Notes under the pieces: model-generated | What the model saw: the letters and a program-made list of their open reading frames with translations, nothing else | Databases searched by the model: none | What the model was told of the DNA's origin: nothing | Part shown: positions 45,198-47,313 of the stretch, piece by piece | Position numbering within the stretch: the stretch's first letter is position 1 | How the letters are laid out: each line of letters starts with the position of its first letter | Position numbers and translations under genes: made by a program | Source of the DNA: a bacterium | GTDB lineage: Bacteria > Patescibacteriota > Minisyncoccia > UBA6257 > 2-01-FULL-56-20 | Reading direction: 5' to 3' | Length of the DNA stretch: 47,313 nucleotides | NCBI GenBank assembly: GCA_027310625.1 | Contig: DAIDAM010000010.1 | Location: forward strand, 1-47,313

Positions 45198-46088
45198 ATG
45201 TTCAATCCGCTGCAGAGATTTAATCCGGTGCAAAAGGACAATATTTTGCACCTGACGCTCCTCGGAATTATCTTCGTCCTTCTGGGCATGTCTGCTTATT
45301 TCGCCGTTCGCGGCGGGAGCGGCAATGGCGAAAAAGAAAAATTTTTCACGGAGAGCGATAAATTCAACGCCGAAATAGCGTTGCAAAGCGTTAAAGAGGA
45401 AATATTGCCGGGTTCGATCAGGGTGCCCATTTTGATTTACCACAGCGTGGCCCCGCACGGGCCGCTGCAAACTTCGCTTCAACGATATTATGACGTTGCT
45501 CCGGAGCAATTTGCTAAGCAGATGCAGTATCTGCGGGACAACGGTTGGTCTATAATTGCGCTTGATTACCTGGCGGATGCCTTGGAACAAAACATTTCCC
45601 TGCCGCCGAAGTCGATTGTGATTACTCTCGACGACGGCTGGGAAAACCAGTACAAGTGGGCATATCCGATTCTGAAAAAGTATGGCTACACCGCCACCTT
45701 TTTTGTATTTACGCGGGCGATCGATAGCAGCGGCTTTATGACATGGGACGAAGTGAAAACACTTGATGAAAACGGTATGACGATCGGCGGACACACAAGG
45801 ACGCATCCTTATCTAGCCGATATTACCGACCCAGTGGCCCTGCGCAGCGAAATTATCGGCGGGAAAGGAATCATTGAAAATCGCATCGGTCGCCCGATTT
45901 ACACCTTTGCTTATCCCTACGGTCATTACAATGACCAGATTATAGACATCGTGAAGGAAGCCGGATACAAAACTGCGAGAAGCACGTACTACGGCACCCA
46001 CAACGCCCCCGAAGAAATTTACAAGCTGAAAAGCATTGAAGTGACCGACGACTTCGACAAGTTCGTGAAAGATATCAACGCACGGTGA
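45198..46088 (+). CDS. Polysaccharide deacetylase (NodB homology, CE4), membrane-anchored
   Basis: 296 residues. A single N-terminal helix (about residues 20-37, LTLLGIIFVLLGMSAYFAV) anchors the protein. The NodB domain starts VPILIYHSV; the metal and catalytic motifs are ITLDDGWEN (Asp-Asp) and GGHTRTHPYL (H-x3-H), then FAYPYGHYNDQI. Such enzymes remove N-acetyl groups from peptidoglycan or other glycans outside the cell. An extended -10 immediately precedes the start. It is a single gene after tmRNA. Confidence 0.93.
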   Translation: MFNPLQRFNPVQKDNILHLTLLGIIFVLLGMSAYFAVRGGSGNGEKEKFFTESDKFNAEIALQSVKEEILPGSIRVPILIYHSVAPHGPLQTSLQRYYDVAPEQFAKQMQYLRDNGWSIIALDYLADALEQNISLPPKSIVITLDDGWENQYKWAYPILKKYGYTATFFVFTRAIDSSGFMTWDEVKTLDENGMTIGGHTRTHPYLADITDPVALRSEIIGGKGIIENRIGRPIYTFAYPYGHYNDQIIDIVKEAGYKTARSTYYGTHNAPEEIYKLKSIEVTDDFDKFVKDINAR

Positions 46089-46100
46089 GAGCTCCGCACC

Positions 46101-46226
46101 CTAAACGCAGTCCTTAACTTTTTCCACCGCTTCGTAGAGTTTCAAATCCGCCTTCACAAGATAATAGGAGGGTTCGTTTTTTATCACGCCCTTCAATGTT
46201 CCGGCTGCTAATTTTATTCCGCTCCG
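46101..46226 (-). pseudogene. Possible gene-end remnant or frameshifted small gene
   Basis: A minus-strand frame without a good start reads SGIKLAAGTLKGVIKNEPSY, then a charged stretch and KVKDCV before TAG at 46101-46103. Its amphipathic, charged pattern looks like real protein. An ATG at 46229 lies in a different frame, so either a frameshift or a displaced gene end is possible. No match is recognised. Confidence 0.3.
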
Positions 46227-46290
46227 CCATAAACTTTATTTTACCATCACATCTAGATTTGGAGATTAACACTCGCCGGCGCGCAATGAC

Positions 46291-46321
46291 CAAAAGAAGA
46301 AGCCCCGCGGGGGCGGGGCTT
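46291..46321 (-). terminator. Terminator of the small SD-led gene at 46338
   Basis: AAGCCCCGC (46300-46308) pairs with GCGGGGCTT (46313-46321); TCTTCTTTTG follows in minus direction. Confidence 0.75.
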
Positions 46322-46337
46322 GGAATACCGGCTCGGG

Positions 46338-46514
46338 CTAGTCGTCGAGGAGCTTGTAAGCTTCGATTATTTCTTCACTTGCGATGTCCTCCGGATTCCG
46401 TGATGGGTTTTTTTGTACTTCCTCGTCGAACCTGTCGAGAACGGCGCTTTGCTCGCCGGGGGACAAGAAACGGATTTTGCCTTTGAGTCGGTCTCGGGCG
46501 GCGGTGGGGTTCAT
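46338..46514 (-). CDS. Small acidic helical protein, unknown, with strong SD
   Basis: 58 residues from the ATG at 46514, with AAGGAGG 5 nt upstream (GGAAGGAGGATAACATG). The sequence starts MNPTAARDRLKGKIRFLSPG and continues QSAVLDRFDEEVQKNP, ending EEIIEAYKLLDD. It is predicted to be mostly helical. No family is recognised. A terminator lies 17 bp beyond the stop. Like the other SD-led genes it is a compact single unit, between the deacetylase and the SDR gene. Confidence 0.6.
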   Translation of the reverse strand: MNPTAARDRLKGKIRFLSPGEQSAVLDRFDEEVQKNPSRNPEDIASEEIIEAYKLLDD

Positions 46515-46615
46515 GTTATCCTCCTTCCGCGTAGCTGACTATATTTTACGTCCGAATTGCGCCGCTTGTACGGAAGTAATCCACAGCGCGAAATTAATGT
46601 TGTTTTGCCGGCTTC

Positions 46616-47287
46616 TCACCACGGCAGTTCCTCGCCTTGGAACCAGAATTTGCCGGTTTCCGGTCTTGAAACCGCGATTTTGAAAATTCCTTCCGCGGCT
46701 TCTTCGGGCGATATGTCCGCGTTTTCGCCGCCCATTTCCGTTCTCACCCAGCCGGGGTGAACCGAGGAAACAATTATTTCTTTTTCTTTCAAACGCGAGG
46801 CGAGCGTGACGGTGTACATATTCAGCGCCGTTTTGGAAATTTTGTAGGCGGGATAATGGTAAGGATGATGACTGATTCCGCGACCCGACATTTCCAAAGA
46901 CCCGGCGGTTGATGAAATGTTTACGATGTGTCCGCCTTTTTCCATCAGAGGAATTACGAGTTCCGTGAAGTCCGCCGTGCCGATGAGATTTACCTCCAGT
47001 GTTCTTCGGAGTTTTTCCGGGATGACTTTCGTTTCGTCTTCGTCAAGAAGAACGCCGGCGTTGTTTATTAAAATTTCTATTTTCTTTCCGAGCGAGGCGA
47101 TTTCTTTTGCGCACGAAGCGATGCTTTCGCGTGACGACAAATCAAGTTTGTGCAAAGAAATATTCCCGCCCTTCGACGCTTCGCCGGAGAAAATCGTCCC
47201 TATCACAAAAAATCCTTCCTTGAGAAATTTTTCGGCAAGCGCTTTTCCGATTCCTTTTCCGACGCCGGTTATCAAAACGTTTTTCAT
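46616..47287 (-). CDS. Short-chain dehydrogenase/reductase (SDR)
   Basis: 223 residues, complete. The NAD(P)-binding motif is TGVGKGIGKALAEKF (TGxxxGIG), then NNAG in LINNAGVLL, the catalytic Ser in VNISSTAGS, and the YxxxK pair in YPAYKISKTALNMY. PGWVRTEMGG follows, as in many SDRs. The substrate cannot be deduced; the closest pattern is that of generic cytosolic oxidoreductases such as carbonyl reductase-like or C-factor-like proteins. It begins 26 bp before the end of the window. Confidence 0.93.
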   Translation of the reverse strand: MKNVLITGVGKGIGKALAEKFLKEGFFVIGTIFSGEASKGGNISLHKLDLSSRESIASCAKEIASLGKKIEILINNAGVLLDEDETKVIPEKLRRTLEVNLIGTADFTELVIPLMEKGGHIVNISSTAGSLEMSGRGISHHPYHYPAYKISKTALNMYTVTLASRLKEKEIIVSSVHPGWVRTEMGGENADISPEEAAEGIFKIAVSRPETGKFWFQGEELPW

Positions 47288-47313
47288 AAATAGATTTTAC
47301 AATTTGATTTTTG

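Noticed and set aside
1-47313. CRISPR array or cas genes
   Set aside because: No series of regularly spaced direct repeats and no Cas motif were seen on either strand.
1-47313. Alternative genetic code (UGA as glycine, as in Gracilibacteria/SR1)
   Set aside because: TGA ends several complete conserved genes (for example dnaN), and no in-frame TGA interrupts conserved domains.

Overview
The window (47,313 bp) looks like chromosome from a Candidate Phyla Radiation bacterium (Patescibacteria), most likely of the Parcubacteria type. The reasons are inferential: several proteins are compact (a short YebC, an UvrB without its C-terminal UVR domain, a family-4 uracil-DNA glycosylase with no cysteine); a membrane-anchored Clp-like AAA ATPase sits behind a small membrane protein; most housekeeping genes have no Shine-Dalgarno sequence and very short leaders; and palindromic repeats lie between and inside genes. 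TGA is a normal stop codon, so this is not the recoded Gracilibacteria/SR1 group.

Layout. 1-1660: the end of a pilin-like gene and a membrane-anchored beta-propeller protein. 1718-6178: the replication-origin block, with jag-yidC-rnpA-rpmH on the minus strand facing dnaA-dnaN on the plus strand. 6207-10206: PBP1A, an acidic protein, ruvC and yebC (minus). 10266-12155: a structured repeat, a displaced yebC start and two predicted lipoproteins on their own promoter. 12211-22639: pilB-like ATPase, ruvB, lamin-tail protein, tsaE, 5'-3' exonuclease, sensor kinase, mutM, pyrG and holA (plus). 22722-24620: small SD-led gene, rpsT and two small proteins behind tandem promoters. 24737-28661: uvrB with a toxin-antitoxin and a restriction-modification cassette stacked at its 3' end. 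28829-34347: ruvA, transporters, a beta-CASP nuclease, DUF805 and LOG proteins, and an EF-Tu domain-2-like protein. 34357-35795: a tRNA-Arg nested inside a broken tRNA-like gene, then small genes. 35876-42544: UDG, Clp-like ATPase, PolX, Nudix, alkyltransferase-like protein. 42630-43820: rplT-rpmI-infC (minus). 44110-47287: two small SD-led genes, tmRNA, polysaccharide deacetylase, a small SD-led gene and an SDR oxidoreductase.

The strongest unusual signal is a set of mobile or structured sequences that use gene ends. (1) The uvrB 3' end is present three times: the intact gene, then two displaced tails. Each interval between copies holds one cassette, and neither carries a recombinase. (2) A roughly 83-163 bp element with a 51-nt identical core and covarying terminal arms lies beside displaced gene ends of polX and yebC. 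In polX the displaced tail still carries the ATGA overlap with the next gene. (3) Three 120-122 bp elements with TCCCGTTAGA-type inverted ends sit at gene junctions, all in the same orientation relative to transcription; two end on the start codon of the next gene. (4) Several palindromic repeats are inserted in frame in coding sequences (beta-CASP nuclease, PolX, PilB, lamin-tail protein, HolA), and one family has a copy inside tmRNA.

Two styles of expression are visible. Several core genes have an extended -10 (TGNTATAAT) almost on top of the start codon and no SD. A set of small orphan genes instead has strong SDs and perfect hairpin terminators, and some have TTGACA-N17 promoters; these look like independently acquired units.
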